Shown here piece by piece: positions 21,728 through 32,066 of a stretch of 64,000 nt of DNA. The stretch is from the NCBI RefSeq assembly GCF_030272615.1, contig NC_081410.1, positions 224,301,415-224,365,414 on the forward strand. Direction: 5' to 3'. Origin of the DNA: Cryptomeria japonica (taxonomy: Eukaryota; Streptophyta; Pinopsida; Cupressales; Cupressaceae). Position 1 is the first letter of the stretch; each line of letters begins with the position of its first letter. A model generated the notes under the pieces. It had not been told where the DNA came from. It worked only from the letters and a program-made list of their open reading frames with translations, and ran no database searches. A program made the position numbers and the translations under genes.

Positions 21728-22760
21728 GTGAGACTTGACACTCTTCTAGAGCACTTTCATGAGCGATCACCCATATTGATTGAGCCCACTCAATCAATCA
21801 ACATTGGTACCATAGAAGCAGTCAAAAACATACACCTTGCAGAATCTCTGACAGAGGAGGAAAGATCGACATTTATCATTTTCTTTAAAGAAAAGAAAAT
21901 TAACTTTGCTTGGTCATATGCCGATATGCCCGGAGTAGATCCACACTTAATCATGCATCACTTGTCCATCTCTCCAGGAGTTAAGCAAGTCAAACAAAAG
22001 CTATGAAAGATGAATCCACAAGTGGCACTCATGGTCAAAGCTGAACTAAAGAAACTATTAGATGTCGGATTCATCCGACCCATCAACTATGCAGAATGGA
22101 TCTCCAACATAGTGCTAGTATCAAAACCAGATGGCAGTATCAGAATTTGCACTGATTTTAGAGATGTCAACAAAGCCTGTCCAAAAGATGACTTTCCTCT
22201 GCCCAGTATCGACATAATTGTAGACCTCACAGCAGGCCATGCAATGCTCTCACTAATGGATGGTTTCTCAGGCTATAATCAGATCAAAATAGCCTCAAAA
22301 GATCAAGATAAAATAGCATTCACCTATCCTTGGGGAACGTACTGTTGGAATGTTATGCCTTTTGGCTTAAAGAATGTAGGGGCTACTTATCAAAGGGCAA
22401 TGACAAGAATCTTTCATGACATGATGCACACATTCATGGAAGACTATGTGGATGATTTACTAGCTAAATCCTTCACTAGAGCAAAACATCTCGGCATCCT
22501 AACAAAGATCTTTGACCGATTGGAGAAATTCCAAGTTTGGCTCAACCCTAAGAAGTGTGTCTTCGGGGTTACATCAGGAAAGTTACTAGGCTACATTGTC
22601 TTAGCGAAAGGTATTGAAGTAGATCCAGCAAAGGTACAAGCCATTATGGAGATGCCACCACCAAAGAATATCAGTCAACTCAAATCTCTACAAGGATGAC
22701 TTCAATCAATTAGGTGATTCATCACTTAATTAGCTGATAAAAGTCTGCCATTCAATCATT
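21728..22760 (+). pseudogene. pol: Reverse transcriptase of the Tat element
   Basis: Motifs in order: GFIRPINYAEWISNIVLVSK, GSIRICTDFRDVNKACPKDD, FPLPSIDIIVD, LMDGFSGYNQI, MPFGLKNVGATYQRAM and MEDYVDDLLA with the catalytic DD at about 22449-22454. Then comes the thumb/connection KSLQG, where a stop replaces Arg (CGA to TGA) before LQSIR, followed by another stop. The frame is otherwise in one register from 21728, with a stop at 22004 before KMNPQVALMVKAEL. Role: DNA synthesis from element RNA in the particle. Confidence 0.94.
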
Positions 22761-23314
22761 TGCTCCATAAGAATGTACCTTTGAGATGGGAGACCAAGTG
22801 TGCAGAATCTTTTTATCAAATCAAACAGTATCTGATGAACCCACCAATTCTAGTACCACCAGTCACAGGAAAGCCCCTTATTCTATATATCTCAACAATA
22901 GATATATCACTGGGGGCACTATTAGCACAAGAAGATCAACAAGGAAAGGAACGAGCCATATACTACATCAGCAGGACATTGAACAACTATGAACTCAACT
23001 ACACATTCATTGAGAAGGTTTGTCTAACAGTGGTCTTTGCATCTTAGAAGTTTCAACATTATATGCTAGCACACACAATTAAGCTAGTAGCAAAAATTGA
23101 TCCTCTCAAATATCTACTCAACAAGGCCACTCTTACTGGCAGATTGGCTAAATGGGTCATGATTCTTAGTGAATTTGACATCCACTACATAGAACGAAGA
23201 GCTATCAAAGGACAAGCAATTGCAAATCAACTAGCTAAAGCACCGCTACCAAGAAAACAAACTATAAAGATTGAATTTCCGGACAGGGACATTCTTGCTA
23301 TTTCTATCACGTAA
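22761..23314 (+). pseudogene. pol: RNase H (gypsy type) of the Tat element
   Basis: Reads PLRWETKCAESFYQIKQYLM, PLILYISTIDISLGALLAQE, RAIYYISRTLNNYELNYTFI and a stop (TAG for Gln) before KFQHYML, then DPLKYLLNKATLTGRLAKWV and LSEFDIHYIERRAIKGQAIA. This is the ordinary connection-RNase H region of gypsy pol. In the Tat clade it is usually catalytically decayed and followed by a second RNase H, as here. Confidence 0.9.
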
Positions 23315-23780
23315 TGGACTCTATACTTTGATGGATCTTACACCCAACATGGTTTAGGTGCTGGCATTCTTTTCATCACTCCTGAAGGACACACTATACC
23401 AAGATCATATAGGCTTATGTTCCCATGCATGAATAATGTGGCTGAATATGAGGCATTCGTTATAGGCATCAAAATGGTCGTAGAATGGAAAATCACAGAG
23501 TTAATGGTCTATGGAGATTCACAACTAGTCGTCAATCAGATCAACAATGACTATCAAACAAAGGATGACAAGCTACTACCCTACAAATGAATGGTGGATG
23601 ACTTCAAACAGTATTTTGTACACATCACCTTTGAGCAGATACCAAGGTTGAACAACAAAGCAGCCGATGCCATGGCTACTATCGCTTCATTACTACAAAT
23701 TCTAGAGCAATAGAGTCATTACGAGTTCCTGGTAGAGCAACTATTCTTCCCAGCTTATGACCACTCTGAATCCCATGTCA
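23315..23780 (+). pseudogene. pol: Second, archaeal-type RNase H of the Tat element
   Basis: After a stop (TAA, 23312-23314) the frame reads WTLYFDGSYTQHGLGAGILF, NNVAEYEAFVIGIKMVVEW, LMVYGDSQLVVNQINNDYQT and NKAADAMATIASLLQ. The D-E-D-D type pattern (DGS, AEYEA, YGDS, and the Asp in AAD) is intact. Acquisition of this second domain is the hallmark of Tat elements. Stops at 23588 (CGA to TGA) and 23711. Confidence 0.9.
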
Positions 23781-25063
23781 TCTATGCCTTAACTAGTTCA
23801 GATTCTCCTTTATATGGACTGATATATGATTATCTAAAGAGCAACATCTTACCCATTGACCAATCCCGTAACCAAAAACGTAATTTTATTCGACAAGCTG
23901 CCCGGTATACCCTTACTGCTGATACTTTGTACCGTCGAGGTCTAGATGGTACTCTTCTTCATTGCCTTGATCGAAATGAATCTGATTCCGCTTTACACGA
24001 GCTTCATGAAGGTATTTGTGGAACACATTCAAGTGGGACTACTCTTGCTAAAAAGCTTCTAAGGATGGGATACTACTGGCCTACAATGGAGAAATATTAT
24101 TACCACTTCGCCAAGAAGTGTCCTAAATGCCAGATCCATGGCAATCTGATACATGCGCCAGCACAGGAACTGCAACCATTTACACCATCCTGGCCCTTTT
24201 ATCAATGGGGGCTAGACTTGATTGGCAAAATTCATCCTTCATCTTCAAATGGACACAAGTTCATTATAACTGCAACAAAATACTTTACCAAGTTGATAGA
24301 AGCAGTCCCAATGACCACAGTAAGAAAGAAAATTGTGTCTTTAATCCTAAACTATTTGATCTACAGATATGGTATTCCAAGTTCCATCATTACCGATAAT
24401 GGACGACCATTCAAAAACCAAGATGTCTGAGAAATATGTGAACAATTCAAAATACAACATTGGTTCTCTACACCATACTACCCCCAAGGGAATGGTCAAG
24501 AAGAAGCATCCAACAAAACAATACTAAAGATTCTCAAGAAAATAGTAAATGATGCAGACAAAGATTGGCATATCCAACTCAATCCAACACTTTGGGCATA
24601 TAGAACCAGCATCCGTACACCTATAGGAGCAACACCTTTCTCATTGGTCTATGGATCTGAAGCTATTTTACCACTGGAGGTAGAAATTCCATCTCTCAGA
24701 GTCTCTCTAAAAGGTTTAATCCCAGATGAAGAGTATCGGGTCAACTGACTGCAAGAACTGGAACTATTAGATGAAAGACATTAGCATGCTTACACTCATC
24801 TCAAAGCATATCAGCAACGCATGTGCAGGAGCTACAATCACAAGGTCATCCCTCGCAACTTCAAAGTTGGTGACCTAGTCCTCAAAGAAAATCCAAGAAA
24901 TCAACAAGATCGAGAAAAGAAAGGGAAGTTTGAACCTAATTGGTTGGGTCCCTATGTCATCATATCAGTCTATGGATCAGGTGCTTATCAGCTCACAACC
25001 TCAGAAGGAGATGTGCTCGAAGAACCAACTAATAGCATTCATTTGAAGAAATACTACACTTGA
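23781..25063 (+). pseudogene. pol: Integrase of the Tat element
   Basis: HHCC domain HELHEGICGTHSSG...CPKCQIHG; core with GLDLIGK, ITDNGRPF and a stop (TGA for Arg, 24428), then TPYYPQGNGQEEASN giving the DDE triad; TLWAYRTSIRTPIGATPFSL; C-terminal VGDLVLKE and KFEPNWLGPYVI, the GPY/F module. No chromodomain follows, as usual for Tat. Further stops at 24746 (CGA to TGA) and 24782 (CAG to TAG). The frame ends at 25063 with ...HLKKYYT. Confidence 0.93.
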
Positions 25064-26639
25064 GTAGTTTGAATGCACAGAAAAAGCAAAAACAAGCAAA
25101 AAAATTAAAAAAAATCCAGAAAAAGCAAATAAAAAGGTACAATAAAAGCAACTGGTGAAAACCTGGTAACAGGCACTATTATGAAAGGACAACTCCTCTA
25201 TCTATATCCACATCCTTATCTTCATAATAAAGCACTATCAGCCATCGCCCGACACTTAGCAAATATCCACTCAGGACATACTTAGCGTAGTCACTATCCT
25301 GGTCTATCCATATATATCCTCTTACCACATTCCACCATGGCTTGGAAATCACTGTACATATTCACGTCAAGAGGCACACTCAGCTAGGGGCAATAAATCG
25401 TCAAAACTTGCAACACATTCAAGACATCAAAACTATTTACAAAGCTCAGAAACATCGCATCCAACGACCAAAACTAAACTTCATCGCAAAAACAAAACAA
25501 AGCATCACAGAAATACCAAAGATGGATGATTTTCTGAAGTACTAAATGTTACATTATAGCATAAAATCTTGACTATTTTTGCATTTTGAACTTTTTAAAT
25601 TATTGGATTCTCTGCATTTTCTCACTAAAGGCTTCAAAGCTAGAGATCATGGGGCAACTCCAATATTTTCTTAGTCTTCTATCTAGGAGGCGATCATTTG
25701 TACTGTGTAAATACTTGTCTCGAGATGTGATACATCAAGTATCACTGAAGACATGATTCCACTTTACACATACAAATGGTTTAATCTTGTCTGTTTATAC
25801 ACAATCCACACTCTGGTCGTCCTGGTTCAATTATACCTTGACGCTTGTGCTATCTTGCAAAAATCAAACATCATGTAAATTTTTCTCAGGTCATTATGGT
25901 TCAATTATACCATTATGCTTGTATAAATTTTCAACATATCCCAAACAAATCAATGCTCAATGATGATACTTATCTTGAAAGCAAATAACATATGGTTATA
26001 TCAGGATGGCAAATGCAGAATGAGGATGCTCCAAAAACATAGTTGCATATCATTTTAAAATAGTTGCATATCATTTTAACATATCATTGTAAAAGTAGTT
26101 GCATATCATTCAACATATCATTATCATACATCTCATTTTCAAGATACATCTCATAGCATATCAAAACATACATCATACATTTACATCATGCATCATATTA
26201 TCTATCTAAGCATTGCATCATCATAAAGTAAAGAAAGAGAATATAGAACATGCATCCATATAACACATCACATGATCAAGGAAAATGATGTCATCTATAT
26301 ATATATATATATCACAAATGATCAAAATATACAAAATTTGTCATGTCTGTGCCCAATACAAGCAACACAATAATCTAAAAATATAATAGAGACATCGTCT
26401 CTCAAGTATGACTATCTCCTGAGGGGGATGGTCTCGCAGCTGATATCCCAGCTCCTGGATCTCCAAGAGGATCCTGTCTCTAGGGCCCCATCATGCCTCT
26501 GCTTTCTGATTGCATCCCAGTCTCTCGAGATTGACTCGATCTCGCCTGCATGAAGCTCTGTACTCTGTGCTCCCTGGGCACATCAAAAACATGAAACAAT
26601 TTGCTCATCTACATCAAGTTCAACATCATATCATTCCAT

Positions 26640-26850
26640 ATCAACTTGTAAAACAACTCAAGTTATCAAAAACCATATCAAAACTTGTAAAACAACTCAA
26701 GTCTCCACATCACATAAACTTGTAAAACAAATCAAGTTTCCCACCCATATCAGCTTGTAAAACACCTCAAGTTTCCAACCCATATCAGCTTGGAAAACAA
26801 CTCAAGTTTCCAACCCATATCAGCTTGTAACACAAATCAGGCTCCACACA
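26640..26850 (+). repeat. Tandem repeat of about 35 bp, six units
   Basis: The box CTTGTAAAACAACTCAAG begins at 26645, 26684, 26719, 26754, 26789 and 26824 (periods 39, 35, 35, 35, 35). CTTG and CAAG at the box ends are inverted, so each unit could fold into a small hairpin. The later units share TTTCCAACCCATATCAG spacers. Confidence 0.88.
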
Positions 26851-27100
26851 TTGAACTTGAAACATAGTGCAAAAACAAATCATGCTTCAATCAAAACAAC
26901 ACATTCATATCTATATCAATAACTTGAAACAAATCACAACTTAAATCAAGTTATATCAACGCTCATATTGGACACATTTTCAAAAAAACCATAAAAACAC
27001 CAAGCAAGTACCAAAATTCCATCCCCCAGGCAAAATGACCTTATCCTATGTAATTTTCCACCTTCAAAAAAATTACTAACTCTGGCAAAACCCGGCCCAT

Positions 27101-27513
27101 GCGCTACAAAAACTTAGTTGTGCGCTAAAATGCACCTATGCGCTAGACTGACTCTACGCGCTATTCGTTTTCCTCCATGTGCCACCCAACCTACCCTAGG
27201 CACTAAAACTGACCTATGCGCTAACCTATCCCTTGCTAGCGCTACCTTTTTGACCCTATGTGCTAGGTCTAACCTACGCGCTAAATCCCCCTACCCATGT
27301 GACCTCCTGCGTACCCTATGCACTAGGTTTAAACTATGTGCTACCCTTTAAGCCTGACGCGCTAGCCTATATTCATCATGCGCTACTTTCGGACCATGCG
27401 CTAGCCTAAAATTTGTATGCGCTACCCTATTAAATTTCGGATGCTACCCTAAAATTTATACCCTATGCGCTACCTAATTTATCGCATGGCTAAACTATGC
27501 CTTCTATGTGCTA
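27101..27513 (-). repeat. Inverted GCGCTA motif array 3 with 60-bp higher-order period
   Basis: About 19 cores of ATGCGCTA type (reverse complement of arrays 1 and 2) begin at 27101, 27122, 27140, 27158, 27179, 27200, 27218, 27239, 27260, 27278, 27299, 27320, 27338, 27359, 27380, 27398, 27419, 27467 and 27508. From 27158 the spacings run 21,21,18 four times over, so a 60-bp unit holds three cores. Core variants (ACGCGCTA, ATGTGCTA, ATGCACTA) again follow CpG decay. Confidence 0.9.
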
Positions 27514-28091
27514 AACCATTAAACCGAATTTAAAAAAAAAATGGACCAAAAATGATCAAATGAAAAATAAAAAATGGGTCAAAACGTTGACTTATTAGTG
27601 GTCCGTATGCGGCAGGTCTCCGATACCTCCGAACGCGCTCAAAACTATGCCTAGAATAAGGAATGGGCATTTTGACTTCTCTCCAAAATCTCTTTCTCAA
27701 AAGTCAACAATGCACAAATGAATCAAATCAAAGCACTTTTTCCCTTTTATAAGAGAAAAATGAAATTAGGGTTAGGGCAATGAGCATGTAATTTGTTCAC
27801 AGTCTCCCTCATACCCTAAAATGCGTCAATTATCGGGAGATGAATCAATTTAAACATTTCACCTAGCTAAAATCATACACACCAAACACAAATTATCATA
27901 TCAAATTAAATTTTTCAAAATATTGATTCATCTCCCAAGGGGGCATCACCATCAATTATCGAATCTGGGGCATCACGCATCAAATCTGGGGCACGACTTA
28001 AAAATCATAAAAAATCATAAAAATGACATTGATCATAAAATCGCAACGACACATCATTTTCTTTTAAATAACATGTGCACACATGTCACTT

Positions 28092-28106
28092 CAAAGAGGG
28101 GCAAAA
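28092..28106 (+). promoter_or_regulatory. Polypurine tract of the Tat element
   Basis: CAAAGAGGGGCAAAA directly before the 3' LTR; expected primer of plus-strand synthesis. Confidence 0.85.
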
Positions 28107-29559
28107 TGTAGATGTATAAAAATGACCATATTCCTAAATAAATATTTTATGTTCATTTCTATGTTTAATTAAATTATCTGCATTCCTCTATTTAATTAAG
28201 TAAATTACTCAATTAAATTCACTATACCATTTAATAGGATAATTCATTTTATTCAATTAAAGCCCCTATCCACTTTTTAATTAAATTCAAATTTAATTAA
28301 AATAGTTATCATAAATTAAATAAATCTAATTTATTTAATTGCAACCAAATTGAAATAAAGCAATTTATTTTAATAAAACCTATTTTCCCTCACCCACTTG
28401 CAAAATCCTACACCTCCCACTTGCATCCTAAATCCTATTCCTAATTCTTCTAGAATCCAGCTAATCCTAATCAATTAACCCAAAACCCATCCATTATCCC
28501 TTTCCCCTAAATTTGATGAGGTCACTTCTCAAATTTGGAGCAAAGTCTTCAAAATGCATTAAAGCCTTTTGTCCATTCAACAAGCTAACTTGTTGAATGC
28601 CCCCAAATTTGGAAGGACTCTTACAAAGTTATCCACAAAGTCTTCATAACCATTAATGGTTAACTCAAACCCTCTTACATGGTTAAAGAATTTCCATAAA
28701 CTCAACCTCCATCTAACCCAAGGGTCTCATCAAGCATTTATTTCTTTGACCATGGTTATCCTTAAACCTTTGCACAAGAGTTTATCCTTTGGGTAAAAGC
28801 TTTATCCAATGGATAACCTTAACCTAACCTTAACCCTTAACCCCTAGGGTAACCATGAGGTCTTCTCAAGCATTTAATGCTTCTTACACCTCCTCTCAAC
28901 CAACCTTATGTTGACAATTGTCACCATTTCATTGGTGCCAATTGCAAACATGGATTCCCAACTTTCAAACTTGGACCTTGATTAAACCTTTCAATCCTAG
29001 CCATCCATTGCCCTATTTTTGCTATAAATAGAGCTCTCATTCCTCTATTTTAAAGGATCCAAGACTTTAGCATCTCACTTATACTCAAATACATTCAAGA
29101 TTTCAAATTTTATATGCTCATCATTTAGCTTCTCTTTTAAATCAGGAATTAATCTAAAAATGCTAATTTAGAGTATGTTCCTTATCATATAGCTTAAATC
29201 ATGAACTAATATTGTATGCTAGGATAGTTTTGTTTACTAACCTTGTCATCTTATAGTTAGTTTATTGCATTTGTAGCATCATGCATATCTTAGGATGCAA
29301 GTCATATTAAATCAACAAAAAGCATCCCTCATTCTTGCATTTGCCATCCCTAAACCATTTTGCTCAGTGATCTGAGAGCAAAAATATTGGTTTGAGGGAC
29401 CGTGCAAGATAGAGAACCATGGAACCATCCTTGGGAAGATGAGTTATACTTCATAACTCCATAGCTTGCACCAAGAAGTCCTGTGGGTGTGTGAGAAAGG
29501 CTTCATAGAGCTCCGTTTTCCACATTTTGAGTTCTATCATCCCGCTTTTCCCACATACA
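28107..29559 (+). repeat. 3' LTR of the Tat element, 1453 bp
   Basis: Opens TGTAGATGTATAAAAATGACC and ends CCCACATACA, followed by CTTCT. It aligns with 13084-14550 over its full length with scattered substitutions. The TATAAATA box lies at 29023-29030. Confidence 0.95.
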
Positions 29560-29564
29560 CTTCT

Positions 29565-30258
29565 TATCTACTTGGCCTTATATTTCTTGAATGAGAATCC
29601 TAGTATAAAAGGAAAGGTCCAATGGGCCTATGATATACTGATGGAAATGCAAATCAAAGAGGGATTTTGGGGAATAGGAGATGCTACAATGAGACTATCT
29701 ACTCTCTGGAGTTATTTAAAATCTTTCCAAACCGCAATGAAGAACAGAGAAAGAATCCCTAAGGAGATTGTGGAGAAGTATGAACAAACAATTTGCTTCA
29801 TCGTTGATAAAGATCAATGTTAAAGGGAAGTCGGGAGCCTAGGATAGTTTGGATCATGCCCATGGGTTATGAAGTTGACTCTATCATGCTTGAGGCATAT
29901 GCTTCACACCTATTGAGACAACTGGTGGATCCAAAATAAGGAATATTTAGAAAATTTAAAGAGAAAGACCTTGAATTGCACAAATAGTTCACTGCACCTG
30001 GTAGAAAAAGGAAAGTTTCAAAGATGGCTGAGGAAGTGGTAGTGCAGATGGGATTCATTAGGAGGAGGTGAAGTTGGCAAGAGAAAAAAATGCACAGATG
30101 GAAGCTAAAGAGGAAACCAAAAAGCCTAAGGCCGACCCAGTTCTCTCCAAGGTTAAACCTAAAGAGACCAAGTCTTCACCTGCTCCGGTGACACCATCTT
30201 CAGGACCAAGCTCATCTGGAAAGGGAGTGTTGAAGAAAAAGGAGAAACCTAAGTAGAC
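29565..30258 (+). pseudogene. aORF of element A, continuation after the Tat insertion
   Basis: Immediately after the target duplication the frame resumes with YLALYFLNENPSIKGKVQWA, SYLKSFQTAMKNRERIPKEI and VEKYEQTICFIVDKDQ. These match the B aORF (MLYFTKEIPDIGHKDFGYD, KKFQTKMGARERLPQIIVDK, YDKQIYFVIKRN) and the H aORF. Later parts (GYEVDSIMLEAYASHLLRQL) correspond to GYEVDINMLETYAKTLLEA in B, then a Lys/Pro/Ser linker (KPKADPVLSKVKPKETKSSP) ends at a stop (30254-30256). The C-terminal two thirds of the aORF are absent; the LTR of H follows within 20 bases. Confidence 0.78.
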
Positions 30259-30271
30259 TTATGTTGTTGTG

Positions 30272-31076
30272 TATTGGCATTACACACTCAAATGAGAATA
30301 GTTGATGTTGTCATTGATGGAAACCAATTGGTATCATGGTTCACATGTTACACCGGTAACATACATCATCTACCGGCACCGACAGGCACTGCAAGTTTAT
30401 TCACACCGACATCCAGTCTACATTGATATTAGATCACACCGACACTCTAAGCCAACATGGAAATAATATTGTTTTATATTGTATAGCCGACATGATGTAT
30501 TGTAAAGACTCATATATATATAAGATCTTGTAGGTCATTTTTAAATATACTTAGGTAATGAATGTAAATAGTATATGAGAGCGAATAACTATATATGCAT
30601 TATGATGTAATTATTTTATGAGCGAATAAGAGAAGAGAAGAGAAAAGAAAGGTCTATGGAAGAGGTATCTAACAAATGCTATTTTGAGCAGTACATTGTC
30701 ATTGGATTTAACCATCCAATTGTAGTCAATGAGACTCCTTTCTATGATTGAGTAGTGAGCTCTAGGTTGTTGGTCTTCCTGCATGTGCAGACCCATATTG
30801 TATAAGTAATATTTATTCATATTAGATAGTTAGTAAATATTGTGGGTCACAAATCCCACCGAGGTTTTCCCCTACCAGGTTTCCTCACCAAAAATATTTG
30901 TGTCCTGGTGTGCATTGATGGTTATGCTTTTTTATTTATCTATTGCATTATTACTTGTTTACTGGTATATTAATTTGGGTTATAAAGTTGCAAACAAGTT
31001 TAAATCTTTTGGTTACCCGTTAGACATCGATTCACCCCCCCTCTCAGTGTCTTTGGAACTGATCAAGTATCTAACA
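30272..31076 (+). repeat. 5' LTR of element H, about 805 bp
   Basis: Opens TATTGGCATTACACACTC and ends AAGTATCTAACA two bases before a primer site. ACCGGTAAC, CTACCGGCACCG and related motifs cluster at 30341-30430. The start is TA rather than TG, as in the solo LTR at 34165, so the family may have TA...CA ends; alternatively the LTR starts at 30270 (TGTATTGG). Confidence 0.85.
30513..30523 (+). promoter_or_regulatory. TATA box of the element H LTR
   Basis: TATATATATAAG after TGTAAAGACTCA. The same arrangement, read on the minus strand, is present in the LTRs of element B. Confidence 0.6.
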
Positions 31077-31078
31077 AT

Positions 31079-31090
31079 TGGTATCAGAGC
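31079..31090 (+). promoter_or_regulatory. Primer-binding site of element H
   Basis: TGGTATCAGAGC two bases after the LTR: exact tRNA-iMet complement. Confidence 0.95.
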
Positions 31091-31147
31091 CTAGTCCTCT
31101 ATTTGTAGAAGACTAACAACTTCAGGAAGATTCTGAAACCGGTACCG

Positions 31148-31245
31148 ATGGAAGGAGCTCTTGAATATTTTGATGCAGAAAAATTGAAAAATATCAAACT
31201 GGAAGATGAACTTAGAAATGCTTAGGAATTTAACCACTTCAAGAT
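31148..31245 (+). pseudogene. gag: gag of element H, first part, cut by element B
   Basis: ATG at 31148 gives MEGALEYFDAEKLKNIKLED, then ELRNA, a stop and EFNHFK. This matches the gag start of element B (LEGALEDFDVEKLKSIKLEN). Homology ends at about 31245, where a minus-strand LTR begins; gag continues at 38581. Confidence 0.8.
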
Positions 31246-31911
31246 AAGCTATAAATAATAGAGACAACATAAATGCACACCATAACACAAGATGTTTTAA
31301 CGAGGAAACCTGGTGTGGGAAAAACCATGGTGGGATTTGTGACCCACAATATTTACTCATTGGCCAATATGAATAAATACTACTTACAATAGGGGCCTGA
31401 ACATGCAGGAAGGCCAACTGCCTGGAGTGCACTACTCAAAAGAGTCTCACTGACTACAATATGGATAATTAAATCTAATACAATGTACTGCTCAAAATAA
31501 CATCTCAAATGCCTGGTTCAGTACCGGTTTAAGCTCAGTCAGATACCTTAACCAAAACTTCATTGTCCACTATATCACCTCATACAATAATCTCCTATTC
31601 ATTATATTCAACCATCATACAAAATGACCTATGAGATCTCATATATATGTGTCTTTAAAATATACCAAGTTGGCTTACAAATAATTAATTACATTTACAA
31701 TATAATTCATATAAGCAAAACTGTATCCCATGTCGCCATGAGTGCCAATATCCTTCATTTCCAGTGTAATCTGGATGCCGGTGAAAGTTCCTACTGGTGC
31801 ATGATGTTTGTAATGCCGGTGCATGTGTAGAAACTTGTTGCCGATTGGTTGCGAGTTGGTTGCCATCAATGACAACATCAAAAATTCTCATTAGAGTGTA
31901 GAATGCCAACA
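31246..31911 (-). repeat. 3' LTR of element B, outer end deleted
   Basis: Aligns with 37900-38580, e.g. GTTTTAACGAGGAAAC, GTGACCCACAATATTTACTC and TAGAGTGTAGAATGCCAACA. The outer ~140 bases found at 37754-37895 are missing and the sequence passes directly into the H gag fragment. Confidence 0.9.
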
Positions 31912-32066
31912 ATCTCCCCCTTTGGCATCAATGGCAATACTCATGAGAAAAATCCAAAACTGCTATCCAAAAAGAAGTGTGCTCCCCCTGAGCAAGTGAT
32001 CTCCTTTGTGCATTATTTTCTCCATACTACTCCTTATTTTTCTCCATACTACTACTCCCCCTTTGA
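31912..32066 (-). promoter_or_regulatory. Triple polypurine-tract block of element B
   Basis: On the minus strand three G-rich tracts precede the LTR: CAAAGGGGGAGTAG (about 32053-32066), CTCAGGGGGAGCACAC (about 31979-31994) and CAAAGGGGGAGAT abutting the LTR (31912-31924). Multiple polypurine tracts are a known Sirevirus feature. The same trio is present in element D. Confidence 0.75.

Larger units (their letters stand above)
25064..28106 (+). other. Long 3' non-coding region of the Tat element
   Basis: No gene seen in 3 kb. It holds TTGCATATCATTTTA-type repeats (26040-26150), a ~35-bp tandem repeat (26640-26850), the inverted motif array 3 (27101-27513), and a polypurine tract at the end. 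Some Tat elements carry antisense or extra ORFs here; I find none. Confidence 0.75.
13084..29559 (+). mobile_element. Ty3/gypsy element of the Tat clade, complete, 16.5 kb, TSD CTTCT
   Basis: Two LTRs of about 1.46 kb flank a 5' leader, a small ORF, gag, protease, a G-patch-like segment, reverse transcriptase, RNase H, a second (archaeal-type) RNase H, integrase and a 3-kb 3' region. The second RNase H after the first, and reverse transcriptase before integrase, mark the Tat clade (Ogre/Retand relatives). LTRs differ at a few percent of sites by eye, plus short indels. Coding regions hold well over a dozen stops, so it may already have been defective when it moved, using another element's proteins (inference). 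Confidence 0.95.
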
